DNA from: Mucilaginibacter psychrotolerans
GTDB taxonomy: Bacteria > Bacteroidota > Bacteroidia > Sphingobacteriales > Sphingobacteriaceae
NCBI RefSeq assembly: GCF_004519315.1
Contig: NZ_SOZE01000018.1
Span: 62,001 to 126,000, forward strand
Direction of reading: 5' to 3'
DNA length: 64,000 nt
A model generated the notes under the pieces. The model searched no databases. It saw only the letters and a list, made by a program, of their open reading frames with translations, and was not told the origin of the DNA. Within the stretch, counting starts at the first letter, position 1; each line of letters opens with the position of its first letter. Position numbers and translations under genes: made by a program. Of this stretch, positions 18,106 through 27,589 are shown in pieces.

Positions 18106-19716
18106 TTATTTCTTGCGGGCATAGGCCAGCGAAGCGGCGACAAAGTTAATAAAAAGTGGATGCGGATTTGCAACAGTTGATTTTAATTCGGGGTGGAACT
18201 GCGCACCCACAAAAAACGGGTGATTTTTAAGCTCAACTACCTCTACCAAACCGTTTTCGGGGTTAATGCCCGATGGCAGCAAGCCAGCAGTTTCGTACTG
18301 TTTAAGATACTCGTTGTTGAACTCGTAACGGTGGCGGTGGCGTTCGGTGATGTGGTTTTTGCCGTAAATAGCAGCTGCTTTGCTGTTCTTTTTCAAGTCA
18401 CAAGGGTAAGAGCCCAGGCGCATGGTACCGCCCATGTTTACAATATTTTTTTGATCCTCCATCATGGCGATAACCGGGAAGGGTGTATTGGGGTTCATTT
18501 CGGTGCTGCTGGCATTGGCCAGGCCCAAAACGTTACGGCCAAACTCAACCACGGCGCACTGCATGCCCAGGCATATACCGAAGAAGGGGATATTATTCTG
18601 GCGCACGTAGCGTATGGCCTCTATCTTACCCTCAAAACCGCGCTCGCCGAAACCAGGGGCAACCAATACGCCATGCAGGCCTTTCAGTTTATCAACAGCG
18701 TTCTCAACGGTAAGCTGTTCTGATGGAATGTATTGTACTTTTACCTTACACTCGTTTGATGCGCCGGCATGTACAAATGCTTCGATGATGGATTTATAGG
18801 CATCGGGCAGTTCTACGTATTTACCTACCAGGCCGATGTTCACTTCGGAAGTAGGGTTTTTCAGGCGGCCCAAAAATGCCTTCCAGTTATCCAGGTTTGG
18901 CTCATTTTTGTGGCTCAGCTTCAGTTTGGTCAGCACGGTTTTATCCAGTTGCTCTTTCAGCATCAGCAGGGGTACATCATAAATGGTAGATGCGTCCATC
19001 GATTCGATAACTGCATTGATATTTACGTTGCAGAACAGGGCTATCTTTTTACGGATATCCATATTGATGTGGTGCTCGGTACGGCAAACCAAAATATCGG
19101 GCTGGATGCCATATTCTAAAAGCATTTTTACCGAGTGTTGCGTAGGCTTGGTTTTGAGTTCTCCTGCTGCAGCCAGGAAAGGGATCAGCGTAAGGTGTAT
19201 CACCAATGCGTTGCCGCTTCCCGCTTCCCATTTAAACTGGCGTACGGCTTCCACAAACGGAAGGGATTCTATATCGCCCACGGTACCGCCAATTTCGGTG
19301 ATCACGATGTCGTAATCGCCGGTTTCGCCAAGGATACGCATGTTGCGCTTTATCTCGTCGGTTATGTGCGGTACCACCTGCACGGTTTTGCCCAAAAACG
19401 CACCTTCGCGTTCGCGGTTGATCACATTTTGATAAATACGACCTGTGGTGATGTTATTGGCTTTGGAGGTAGGGGTGTTCAGGAAACGCTCGTAGTGACC
19501 AAGGTCGAGGTCGGTTTCGGCGCCGTCTTCGGTAACGTAGCATTCGCCATGCTCGTAGGGGTTAAGGGTTCCCGGGTCGATATTGATATACGGGTCGAAC
19601 TTTTGGATGGTAACGCGGTAGCCGCGGGCCTGAAGGAGTTTAGCTAATGAGGCGGAAATGATGCCCTTGCCCAACGACGAGGTAACGCCACCCGTAACAA
19701 AAATGTATTTAGTCAT
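18106..19716 (-). CDS. pyrG: CTP synthase
   Basis: Makes CTP from UTP with glutamine or ammonia. The 536 residues comprise an N-terminal synthetase domain (YIFVTGGVTSSLGKGIISAS with the nucleotide loop; GTVGDIESLPF) and a C-terminal class I glutaminase with PFFGICLGMQ (nucleophile Cys) and the His/Glu pair in FHPEL. The start is ATG 19716. yidC lies downstream and probably shares its transcript. Confidence 0.98.
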   Translation of the reverse strand: MTKYIFVTGGVTSSLGKGIISASLAKLLQARGYRVTIQKFDPYINIDPGTLNPYEHGECYVTEDGAETDLDLGHYERFLNTPTSKANNITTGRIYQNVINREREGAFLGKTVQVVPHITDEIKRNMRILGETGDYDIVITEIGGTVGDIESLPFVEAVRQFKWEAGSGNALVIHLTLIPFLAAAGELKTKPTQHSVKMLLEYGIQPDILVCRTEHHINMDIRKKIALFCNVNINAVIESMDASTIYDVPLLMLKEQLDKTVLTKLKLSHKNEPNLDNWKAFLGRLKNPTSEVNIGLVGKYVELPDAYKSIIEAFVHAGASNECKVKVQYIPSEQLTVENAVDKLKGLHGVLVAPGFGERGFEGKIEAIRYVRQNNIPFFGICLGMQCAVVEFGRNVLGLANASSTEMNPNTPFPVIAMMEDQKNIVNMGGTMRLGSYPCDLKKNSKAAAIYGKNHITERHRHRYEFNNEYLKQYETAGLLPSGINPENGLVEVVELKNHPFFVGAQFHPELKSTVANPHPLFINFVAASLAYARKK

Positions 19717-20010
19717 GAGATTTTTTTGAAATCCCGGCAGCGGAATATGGTCGTTGCCGAATGTTTGTGTACGGGGTACAAAAGTAGGAAAATTTACGGG
19801 CTTTGGGGTATGGAAAATGTAAATGTGGAAAAGGTTTGGGGAGGTTGTTGTAATGTTGGGAAGTTGAAAGGTTTGAAGGTTGGAATGTTGTAATGTTAGG
19901 CGTTTCGTATCGGTTCGACCGTCGAAGGTTGTATAAAGCGGAAAGGGATTAAAAAAATCCCCTCCCGTACAAATGCATTGCCACCACGAATAGGCGGACG
20001 CTTTAGACCC
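19717..20010. other. intergenic region with low-complexity and hairpin sequence
   Basis: No gene is seen. 19800-19905 is a run of GGTTTG/AAGTTG/AATGTTG words like those near 13760 and 15463. A short hairpin (GGGATT...AATCCC, 19944-19961) lies before the end of the converging-side ATPase gene and could stop transcription of it. Confidence 0.5.
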
Positions 20011-21198
20011 TCAGAATATATTACCTCCCCAGGTAAAATCGCTGAAATTATTGAGTGGCAGGTATCGCCCTGCAACAAGGTGCTTATCTATCCCGATTGC
20101 ATTCGCTCGCTGACTAATGGTTTGCAGATCTTGCTGGGCGGGTGTTTCTTTCACTTCAATTGCTGTGTCGCCGTTGAAAATAAAGTCGATTTCTTGCCCG
20201 GTTTTCTTTTGGTAATATTGAATTGTACCCTGGCTTTTTAATTGAATTGCGATAGCATTTTCGAACACCTGGCCGCTCCCTAACTGATTTCCTGCTAATA
20301 CATTGAGAATGCCTGTGTCGGCAAAGTATAGCTTGGTCTGCTGTGAAATTTCTTTATCAATATTTTTGGTAAATGGCGTGGCCAGATATATAAGGTAGGT
20401 GTACTCGAGCAGTTGTATGTAGCTCGCTATTTTTTGCCTGTTGATACCTGTTACGCTGGCAATCTTTGTATAATCTATCTTATTTCCCGACCGTGCAGCC
20501 AATACCTTTATTAATTTATAAAGGTCCTCGCTCAGGGAGTAATCGGCCAGTAATTTTACATCGATCTCGATATAAGAATTAACAATGTCTTTTAACAGTT
20601 CTTCTTTATCTATCTCATTATCTTCCAGCACCACTTCCGGAAAGCCACCAAAGCGGATGTATTCTGCGTATGCCGTTGAAAATCGGTTGTACCAGCTTTT
20701 GTCAAAGCTCTTCCACGCATATTTATTGATGGTGGTTGGTGCTATATCTTTAAAAGAAAGGAATTCGCTGAAACTTAGCGGGTACATTTCAAATATCCGT
20801 TTCCTGCCTGCAAGGCTCTCGGAAAACCGGTTCTTCATGTAATATGAACTTGAGCCGGTTACTATAAATTTAACTTCGTAGGTGTCATAAAAATATTTGA
20901 TAACGCTTGGAAGATTTTCTACTAATTGTATCTCGTCTAAGGCTATAACAGACGGGCGCGAAAAGTCAATTGTGAGCAATTCAAGTTCATTTTTAATACC
21001 CTCATAATTGCCGGAATTGAATAACACGCGTATCTCGATTCTCTCACAATCGAGATATATCTGGTTATCACTTGCCAAGTGTTTTAAAATGTATTTTACG
21101 GCGGTGCTTTTGCCCACGCGGCGCATACCGGTGATGACGGTTACTTGCTTTTTTTTGCAGTGCTCAAGTAGCGATATATAGATGTTCCGTTCTTTCAT
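20011..21198 (-). CDS. ATP-binding protein, AAA_14 + DUF4143
   Basis: 395 residues. The N-terminal P-loop ATPase has Walker A GMRRVGKST (about residues 24-32), Walker B SVIALDEIQ and the sensor VTGSSSYYM. The C-terminal third is the DUF4143 type (TKLYFADTGILNVLAGN, TIQYYQKKTGQEIDFIFNG), a restriction-endonuclease-like fold in this large family. These proteins are common accessory ATPases of unknown role. It stands alone, directly behind two perfect palindromes. AT-rich codon use suggests it may be acquired. Confidence 0.88.
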   Translation of the reverse strand: MKERNIYISLLEHCKKKQVTVITGMRRVGKSTAVKYILKHLASDNQIYLDCERIEIRVLFNSGNYEGIKNELELLTIDFSRPSVIALDEIQLVENLPSVIKYFYDTYEVKFIVTGSSSYYMKNRFSESLAGRKRIFEMYPLSFSEFLSFKDIAPTTINKYAWKSFDKSWYNRFSTAYAEYIRFGGFPEVVLEDNEIDKEELLKDIVNSYIEIDVKLLADYSLSEDLYKLIKVLAARSGNKIDYTKIASVTGINRQKIASYIQLLEYTYLIYLATPFTKNIDKEISQQTKLYFADTGILNVLAGNQLGSGQVFENAIAIQLKSQGTIQYYQKKTGQEIDFIFNGDTAIEVKETPAQQDLQTISQRANAIGIDKHLVAGRYLPLNNFSDFTWGGNIF

Positions 21199-21210
21199 GA
21201 CGTAAAATTA

Positions 21211-21265
21211 ATCATAAAGTATTACTTTATGATATAAAATTAATCATAAAGTGATACTTTATGAT
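21211..21265. promoter_or_regulatory. two perfect palindromes (putative operators) upstream of the ATPase gene
   Basis: ATCATAAAGT-ATT-ACTTTATGAT (21211-21233) and ATCATAAAGT-GAT-ACTTTATGAT (21243-21265) have identical 10-bp arms and centres 32 bp apart, about three helical turns. They begin 12 bp before the ATPase start codon, where a dimeric repressor would block transcription. Confidence 0.7.
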
Positions 21266-21418
21266 TAAAAACTTATCAAATAGTAATGAAATCATTCCAA
21301 AATCACCCTCAATTTCATTTTAAATTCTGCGGTTTTTTTCGTATATTAAGGGTAAGGGGCTTAAGTACCGTCGCTTAAGCTTTAAACAAATTTTTAATAT
21401 GTAAAAAACACAAGTAAA

Positions 21419-21961
21419 ATGAAATCAGGAAAAATTTTAGTGGTCGATATTGAGGCCACTTGCTGGGAGGGCAGGAACCCGCCCGGCCAGGAGAACGACA
21501 TTATTGAAGTAGGCGTGTGCCTGCTGGATGTCGACACCGGCGAAATCAGCGCCAACCGGGGCATTTTGGTCATACCGGAACGCTCGCAAATAAGTAAATT
21601 CTGCACCCAATTAACTTCCATTACGCCGGGTTTAATTGAAGATGAAGGTATTTATTTCGACGATGCCTGCGACATTCTGGAGCGCGAGTACGATGCTGTG
21701 AATCGCGTTTGGGCCAGCTACGGCGACTACGACCGCAACCAGTTTCAGCGCCAATGCAGCGAAACGCGGTTAGCTTATCCTTTCGGGCCCTCGCATATCA
21801 ACGTGAAAACCATGTTTGCACAAAAGCGCAGGATGAAACACAGCGTAGGTATGGCAAGCGCCTTGGAAATGCTGAAATTGCCGCTGGAAGGTACCCATCA
21901 CCGCGGTGTAGACGATGCAAAGAATATCGCTAAGATATTGCGCTGGGTACTCAATAACTAA
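21419..21961 (+). CDS. DEDDh 3'-5' exonuclease (KapD/ERI-1-like)
   Basis: 180 residues, a single exonuclease domain. ILVVDIEATCWEG carries the DxE of Exo I, VWASYGDYDRNQF carries the Exo II Asp, and HHRGVDDAKNIAKIL carries the His and last Asp. The EATCWE form of Exo I is that of the KapD/ERI-1 group, which trims RNA or DNA 3' ends. It starts at ATG 21419 and is a single gene closed by a hairpin. Confidence 0.9.
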   Translation: MKSGKILVVDIEATCWEGRNPPGQENDIIEVGVCLLDVDTGEISANRGILVIPERSQISKFCTQLTSITPGLIEDEGIYFDDACDILEREYDAVNRVWASYGDYDRNQFQRQCSETRLAYPFGPSHINVKTMFAQKRRMKHSVGMASALEMLKLPLEGTHHRGVDDAKNIAKILRWVLNN

Positions 21962-21965
21962 CGCA

Positions 21966-21991
21966 AACGCTTACCGCCCGGTAAGCGCGTT
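21966..21991 (+). terminator. hairpin after the exonuclease gene
   Basis: AACGCTTACC and GGTAAGCG(CG)TT arms lie immediately after the stop codon. The tail is A/T-rich rather than a clean T run. Confidence 0.55.
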
Positions 21992-22128
21992 AAAAATAAA
22001 ACCGGATGTTTACCGTCCTATCCAACCGGTTTTCCCATCAATTTCAACAACCAGAAACAGGTAAACAGCCAAAAGCTTACCAGGTTTCTTCAATGTATCA
22101 TACACAAAAAGTTTTATTTCAAATAGGT

Positions 22129-22154
22129 GTAACAAATCTATTTAGGCTGTTGTC
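22129..22154 (+). promoter_or_regulatory. putative ECF sigma promoter
   Basis: GTAAC (22129-22133), 17 bp, TGTC (22151-22154), followed by ATATG. It is 106 bp before the receptor start, with a terminator-like hairpin in the leader. It matches the better copies before the DUF2807 genes. Confidence 0.45.
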
Positions 22155-22206
22155 ATATGTTTATAGTACTATGTATTGCATGGTATTATATAAATTAGTA
22201 TCCTAT

Positions 22207-22234
22207 GAGCCGATTAAGGCGGCTCGTATTTTTT
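22207..22234 (+). promoter_or_regulatory. terminator-like hairpin in the receptor leader
   Basis: GAGCCG-N7-CGGCTC (22207-22225) is followed by GTATTTTTT and ends 26 bp before the ATG. It could end transcription early and act as an attenuator. Confidence 0.45.
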
Positions 22235-22259
22235 ACTGTAAACATCTAATGCAACAACT

Positions 22260-24695
22260 ATGAAACTAAAACTTTTATTCATCATCTTTTTCGCTCTCAT
22301 GATCAGTCCGTGTTTTGCACAAACCACGCCGACGTTATTCTCTTTAAAGGGAGTGACTACCGACTCGGCAACAAACAAACCGTTAAACTATGTAACCATA
22401 AACCTACGTAACGAAGCGAAGCAACTGGTACGCACGGCAGCAACTAAAGAGGGAAAATTTAGCTTTGATAAAATACCCGCAGGGAAGTATATCATCTCTA
22501 TCGTTAGTGTTGCCTATTTCCCCAAAACCCTAAAGGTTGACCTTACCGATAACGCCAAACCCGTTTTAGACCTGGGAAACATTGCGCTTAGCGAAAAGGT
22601 AACCCAGCTTAAAGCAGTATCTATTACAGCAGATAAGCCAATCGTAAAACAGGAAGTGGACAAACTTACTTACGATCTTAAGGCGGATCCGGACAGCAAG
22701 AGCAGCAATGTGCTGGATATGATGCGGAAGGTGCCACTGTTATCTGTGGATGCAGACGATAATATCCTTTTAAAGGGGCAAGCCGGTTTTAAGATACTGG
22801 TGAACGGGAAGCCATCGAGTATGATGGAGCGCGATCCAAAGAATATCCTGAAAAGCATGCCCGCCTCCACTATCCAGAGCATTGAAGTAATTACCAATCC
22901 ATCGTCGAAATACGATGCAGAAGGCATAGGCGGCATCATCAATATCGTAACCAATAAAAAAGTCGACAACGGATACAATGGATCTATAAATGTGAGTCAC
23001 GTATTCCCGGTGGGTGGCCCAAGGGCAGGTGGGTCATTTTCTTCTAAACAGGGCAAGCTAGAGCTGTCGGCATTTTTCGGCGGTAATGTTTCAAATTCGC
23101 CTGCGGTAACAAATTCAATAGAGAGGCTGACTACCGGAAGCAACCCAACTAATCTGAGGCAGAATAACTCGGCCGAATGGGATGGCAAAAACGGCTATGC
23201 AGAGGTAGGGTTGAGTTACGAAATTGATAGCCTTAACCTCGTTTCAGGCCAATTTAATGTTAATGGCAATAACCAGGATGGTACTAACCTGCAAAACTCT
23301 ATCCTTAATGGCACAGGCGGCGTTATCCAGCAGTATGATTTGTTTAATAATAATCAGGACGGCGGCAAGGGGATAAATGTCGCTTTGAATTACCAGCTCG
23401 GCTTTAAAAGCAGCAAGCAAAGGCTGCTTACTTTCTCTTACCAGTATTTCACGTTCAATAACACCCAAAATGCCGACTTAATGGCATCGAACCGGGTGAA
23501 TTATACTACGCCGGACTACCGCCAACACAACGAAGGGGAATCTTCAGAACAAACCTTTCAGATAGATTACGTACACCCCGTAAATAAGCTGAATATAGAA
23601 GCCGGGGTTAAGGCCATTATCAGGGATAATAACAGCGATTTTCAGTACTTGTCCTTTAATTCGGCGAACGGTGGTTTTGAAACCGACCCAGCACGGAGCA
23701 ATAAATTCGATAACAACCAAAAAGTATTGGGGGCATATAACAGCTATACTTATACCTTAAGCAACTGGGCCTTTAAGGCCGGGGCACGCATTGAAGAGAC
23801 CATTATAGATGCCGACTTCATTTCAACCTCGTCGCAGTTGAGCAAACATTTCTTCAATATAGTCCCTTCGGTAAGCATCAATAGGAAATTTAAGAATATG
23901 AGTACCCTTAACCTGGGGTTCTCGCAAAGGATACAACGCCCGGGCATTTATCAGCTCAATCCATTTGTAGACCGCTCGAACCCGAATTTCGAATCATCGG
24001 GTAATCCAAACCTCAGGCCCGCCGTATCAAACAGTTTGCAGTTAGGCTATAGCGTATCTAAGAAAGCTTCCTTAAACCTAATGCTCGGCTATAATTATTT
24101 TAACGACCTTATAATGCCGGTGGTGGTTTTTGATCCTGTTACCAGCATTACCCGCAGTAGTTTTGATAATACAGGTAAAGCCAGGCTGTTTACCTTAAAC
24201 GCCAATATCAGTTACCCAATCACCAAAAAATGGAGTTCATCCTTTAACGGCAGGATAGCCCACGGGCGGGTACAGGGAACAGTAAACGGCGTGCTGGTGA
24301 AGAACCAGGGCTTTATGTACGGCGCATCGGTAAGCAGTGGCTATAATTTTGAACAAGGCTGGCGTGTTAGCGTCAACGCGTTTTTAAACGGCCCCAATTT
24401 GTCTATCCAGGGTACCTCGAACCCGTATGCCAGTACCTCAATCAGTGTTAATAAAGACATTGTGAAGAGTAAGCTTTCGTTTGCGGTATCGGCAAATAAC
24501 CCCTTTAGCAAATACAGGAATAACATCAAGGATTCTTTCGGACCCGATTTTACCCAGACCAACATCAATCGCACCTATTTCAGAGGGTTTACCGCCAGCC
24601 TAAATTACCGTTTCGGTAAGCTAAAAGAGAGTATGAAGAAAAACAAAAGAGGCATTAGTAATGATGATGTGCAAGGGGCTTCTTCGGGGAATTAG
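22260..24695 (+). CDS. TonB-dependent receptor-like outer-membrane beta-barrel protein
   Basis: 811 residues. Signal peptide 1-20 (ends CFAQ). Residues about 25-110 are a carboxypeptidase-regulatory-like Ig domain (LKGVTTDSATNKPLNYVTI), about 130-230 a plug domain (IEVITNPSSKYDAEGIGGII), and the rest a beta-barrel of the OMP_b-brl_3 type with the landmark SGNPNLRPAVSNSLQLGYS. Such receptors take up or bind unknown ligands across the outer membrane; unlike SusC there is no partner SusD here. The C-terminus ends in a non-barrel, Lys/Ser-rich tail. Regulation is probably by the ECF-type promoter upstream. Confidence 0.92.
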   Translation: MKLKLLFIIFFALMISPCFAQTTPTLFSLKGVTTDSATNKPLNYVTINLRNEAKQLVRTAATKEGKFSFDKIPAGKYIISIVSVAYFPKTLKVDLTDNAKPVLDLGNIALSEKVTQLKAVSITADKPIVKQEVDKLTYDLKADPDSKSSNVLDMMRKVPLLSVDADDNILLKGQAGFKILVNGKPSSMMERDPKNILKSMPASTIQSIEVITNPSSKYDAEGIGGIINIVTNKKVDNGYNGSINVSHVFPVGGPRAGGSFSSKQGKLELSAFFGGNVSNSPAVTNSIERLTTGSNPTNLRQNNSAEWDGKNGYAEVGLSYEIDSLNLVSGQFNVNGNNQDGTNLQNSILNGTGGVIQQYDLFNNNQDGGKGINVALNYQLGFKSSKQRLLTFSYQYFTFNNTQNADLMASNRVNYTTPDYRQHNEGESSEQTFQIDYVHPVNKLNIEAGVKAIIRDNNSDFQYLSFNSANGGFETDPARSNKFDNNQKVLGAYNSYTYTLSNWAFKAGARIEETIIDADFISTSSQLSKHFFNIVPSVSINRKFKNMSTLNLGFSQRIQRPGIYQLNPFVDRSNPNFESSGNPNLRPAVSNSLQLGYSVSKKASLNLMLGYNYFNDLIMPVVVFDPVTSITRSSFDNTGKARLFTLNANISYPITKKWSSSFNGRIAHGRVQGTVNGVLVKNQGFMYGASVSSGYNFEQGWRVSVNAFLNGPNLSIQGTSNPYASTSISVNKDIVKSKLSFAVSANNPFSKYRNNIKDSFGPDFTQTNINRTYFRGFTASLNYRFGKLKESMKKNKRGISNDDVQGASSGN

Positions 24696-24699
24696 CATC

Positions 24700-26022
24700 T
24701 TACTTCGTTATCCAACCGGTCTCACCATCATTTTGTACAAGTAGGTAATTGTTATACACACCCCGCAGGCTTACTTTTTCGCCTGCATTTAGTAACTTTT
24801 TACGTGGAGCGTTGGCGCTGTCGGGTGCATTATAAAGCGGCTGGTTTGTTTTGAGGGTGATGTTGCGGATATGATCTGCCCCGGTTACGTTTTTACTGCT
24901 GATGAAGCCCTGCTGCCCGTCGGGCAGGGCCACTTTGTACCAGCCATCGGTAGCTGCGTTCACGCTAAGGGCAGTATTGATGCCAAGGGTTTGCACCGCC
25001 AGGGCTTGGTCTGACGGCAGGTTGTACATTTTACTATTTTTACCGGTTGTGCGAACTGTTGCGTTCAGGTTTATTAGCGGGGCCGAGATGGGCAATGCCG
25101 GTTTTACTTCCCTATCTACAAAAGCTAAAGGGTCTATAGCGCCGCTGTTGGTGTAAATGCCAAAGTGCAGGTGCGCTGGTGTAGTGCGTGCGTTGCCGGT
25201 ATTACCCACAAGCCCTATGGTATCACCGGTTAATACATTTTGCCCCGGCTGTACCAGCTGCACATCCAAATGGGCATAGTAAAGGTTGTAATCTTCGTTA
25301 TCGGGCCGCATAAATACCACGTTGCCGCCCAGATTATTTACTGTTACGCTGGTGACTGTGCCGTTTGCAACGGCGATGGCGGGAGTACGTTTCGGCGCGA
25401 AGATATCCACCCCTTCGTGCTTGCGGCCGCCTTCATCGCGCCCGTCGCCCCAAAAACTGCCAATGCGGGGCTTTCCTGATGCCGCTACGGGGAAGCCCAG
25501 CGTTGGCCCGGCAGTAATGGTAAGCGTGTATTCGCCGCTGCGTAAAAGCTCCGGCTGCAGGCGCAGGATGTATTTGCCTGCCTGTTTTACCTCAAACTCT
25601 AGCATGGCACCAAGCGTATCTGCAGATGCTGCCAACTTTGGCGGCTGGGGTAATTGCTCCTGGAAAATATCGAGGTATATAGTAAAATTAGCAACAGGCT
25701 TTTTGCTGATGGCAATGCGTAGTTTTTGCCCGCGTTTGGCGTCGAAACGCAAGGCGGTGCCGGCTGGTTTTTCGGCGGGGAAGTAGCCGGTTTCTTTGTA
25801 AGGGATATTGATGTTGAGTGGGTTGTTTAAGGTTTCATCCGCCTGCCGAAGCCAGGCTGCGCCCATGGCTGTATTGCCAAGCCCGGCATCCTGTAGCTTT
25901 TGCGCGTAAGCATCGTGCGGGGAAAGCTTTTTAAACAGAGCTAACGGCCCGCGTTTGCTACAGGAGGTAATGGCTATCGCGAGAAAAGTAAATAGCAATA
26001 ATTTGTATGTTGGTTTTAGCAT
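24700..26022 (-). CDS. M23 family metallopeptidase lipoprotein with SH3-like C-terminus
   Basis: 440 residues. The lipoprotein signal ends AITSC (Cys about 21). The LytM/M23 domain has the zinc ligands in KHEGVDIFAPKR (HxxxD) and the HLHFGIY motif (about residues 200-300). The tail (about 320-440) has two SH3b-like units (MYNLPSDQALAV, LYNAPDSANAP, ending ETGWITK) that may bind peptidoglycan. It probably cuts cell-wall cross-links at the envelope. The stop is 4 bp from that of the converging receptor gene. Confidence 0.92.
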   Translation of the reverse strand: MLKPTYKLLLFTFLAIAITSCSKRGPLALFKKLSPHDAYAQKLQDAGLGNTAMGAAWLRQADETLNNPLNINIPYKETGYFPAEKPAGTALRFDAKRGQKLRIAISKKPVANFTIYLDIFQEQLPQPPKLAASADTLGAMLEFEVKQAGKYILRLQPELLRSGEYTLTITAGPTLGFPVAASGKPRIGSFWGDGRDEGGRKHEGVDIFAPKRTPAIAVANGTVTSVTVNNLGGNVVFMRPDNEDYNLYYAHLDVQLVQPGQNVLTGDTIGLVGNTGNARTTPAHLHFGIYTNSGAIDPLAFVDREVKPALPISAPLINLNATVRTTGKNSKMYNLPSDQALAVQTLGINTALSVNAATDGWYKVALPDGQQGFISSKNVTGADHIRNITLKTNQPLYNAPDSANAPRKKLLNAGEKVSLRGVYNNYLLVQNDGETGWITK

Positions 26023-26112
26023 ATCGGCTTCTTTATCTTAAAGAAACCTGCGGGGGATGGGAAAGTTTTTTCTATTTAAGTCCTTGTTTAATAATCATTA
26101 TTCAAAATGAAA

Positions 26113-26814
26113 TCAATGTTGAAAAGGAAGCGGCGGCGAACTACCTTCAACTTTTATTTTGATAGTTTTAAACGCTTTTAAAGCCAATTCTTGTTGCTCT
26201 TTCGGCAGGTCTTCACCACTCATTTGCAGGTTTAAGCTTGTTTTGCGGCTCTGCATGTAAATTCCTGTCATTCCCTTACCAGCTGCTTTTGGCCAGATGG
26301 TTTTAATGATGTACAGTTCGGTGCTATCAACAACAATGTTATGCGTTTTGATTTCTGCTGGAATTTCTATAGGAATTTGGAAAACACTATCCACATGGGT
26401 AACATATGCCATCAAATCAGCCTTGGGAAACTGTAATTTTTGCGCGGCAGTTGGTTCCGCGAACGTTTTTTTATCTGTCTGGAAATGATCTGCCAAATCA
26501 ACCCGCGTAGATAACCGCTGGTCAAAATACCATTCCCCTCTATTTAAATATTGTTGTTGGCTCGATATTAAATGATTGGCGTAACCCATTGTACTAAAAT
26601 CGAAAGAAAGCGAAACCTTTGGCCCTTCTATAGAGCCGATAAGAGAATCTTTCTGGTCTTTGGGAATGTTTGCCTTCCAATTTGCGGGCGCGTTGATGGT
26701 GAATGGGCCAACGTTCAATTCGTTGCCTTTTGCACCAGTCGAATGTCTTTCTTTTGCCGATTGGCAAGAAAGGGATAGTGGGATAATCAAAAGCAAGAAT
26801 TTGAACTTTTTCAT
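26113..26814 (-). CDS. hypothetical lipoprotein
   Basis: 233 residues with a lipoprotein signal (LLLIIPLSLSC, Cys about 17). The mature part begins STGAKGNELNVGPFTINAPANW, a pattern seen in bacterial proteins with a PsbP/Mog1-like fold ("F.I..P..W"). The family assignment is tentative and the function unknown. It lies between the M23 gene and the deoxynucleoside kinase on the same strand, but with gaps of about 50-90 bp. Confidence 0.75.
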   Translation of the reverse strand: MKKFKFLLLIIPLSLSCQSAKERHSTGAKGNELNVGPFTINAPANWKANIPKDQKDSLIGSIEGPKVSLSFDFSTMGYANHLISSQQQYLNRGEWYFDQRLSTRVDLADHFQTDKKTFAEPTAAQKLQFPKADLMAYVTHVDSVFQIPIEIPAEIKTHNIVVDSTELYIIKTIWPKAAGKGMTGIYMQSRKTSLNLQMSGEDLPKEQQELALKAFKTIKIKVEGSSPPLPFQH

Positions 26815-26859
26815 ACATCCGAATCTGAATGCTATTCCCTCTCCCGGAAGCCGGAGAGC

Positions 26860-27474
26860 CTAAAACAACCCGTTTATTTCCCGCTCTATCTTCTCCACAA
26901 TGGTGGCCATATCTTCGGTGTTGTTGGCAAAATCGAGGTTGTCTTTATCCAATACCAGTAATTTGCCCAGTTTATAGCCTTTTATCCATTTATCATACTT
27001 CTCGTTTAGTTTTGAGAGGTAATCTATCCTGATGCCTATTTCATATTCGCGGCCGCGGCGTTGGATGTTGTTTACCAGGGTAGGTACCGATGCTTTAAGA
27101 TACACCAGCAAATCCGGCGGTTTGATAAACTCGGTAATGTTATCAAACATGCTTTCATAGTTCTGGTAATCGCGCGTGGTCATCAGGCCCATATCGTGCA
27201 GGTTCTCGGCAAATATGTAGGCATCCTCGTAAATGGTACGATCCTGAATAATGTTGCGCCCGCTGCTCTGTATTTCGCGTATCTGGCGGTAGCGGCTGTT
27301 GAGGAAGTATATCTGCAGGTTAAAACTCCAGCGTTTCATTTCGCTGTAAAAATCTTCCAGGTAGGGGTTGTTATCAACCGCTTCGTAAAGCGGCTCCCAG
27401 CCGTAATTTTTCGCCAGCATTTCTGTGAGGGTGGTTTTACCCGCGCCAATATTTCCTACAATAGCTATGTGCAT
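26860..27474 (-). CDS. deoxynucleoside kinase (dGK/dAK type)
   Basis: Salvages deoxynucleosides by 5'-phosphorylation. 204 residues. P-loop IAIVGNIGAGKTTL (residues 3-16), the substrate-site block QIYFLNSRYRQIREI, the DRxxxEDxxxFA motif (QDRTIYEDAYIFAENL) and the lid RRGREYEIGI are all those of the dNK family. It starts at ATG 27474. An inverted-repeat element separates it from trpS upstream. Confidence 0.93.
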   Translation of the reverse strand: MHIAIVGNIGAGKTTLTEMLAKNYGWEPLYEAVDNNPYLEDFYSEMKRWSFNLQIYFLNSRYRQIREIQSSGRNIIQDRTIYEDAYIFAENLHDMGLMTTRDYQNYESMFDNITEFIKPPDLLVYLKASVPTLVNNIQRRGREYEIGIRIDYLSKLNEKYDKWIKGYKLGKLLVLDKDNLDFANNTEDMATIVEKIEREINGLF

Positions 27475-27487
27475 GTTTATGAGTTTG

Positions 27488-27586
27488 TCTGAATCAGAAT
27501 TTCCCTAATTTACAGAATTAACAGAATGTTTCTAGACCGAAATCAGAATTCTGAAAATTTTAAAATTCTGTCAATTCTGATTCAGA
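27488..27586. repeat. inverted-repeat element with perfect 14-bp ends
   Basis: TCTGAATCAGAATT (27488-27501) and AATTCTGATTCAGA (27573-27586) are exact inverse copies. The interior is made of AGAATT/GAATTAACAGAAT words. It resembles the element at 52504-52602 in size and design. Confidence 0.7.
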
Positions 27587-27589
27587 TAA

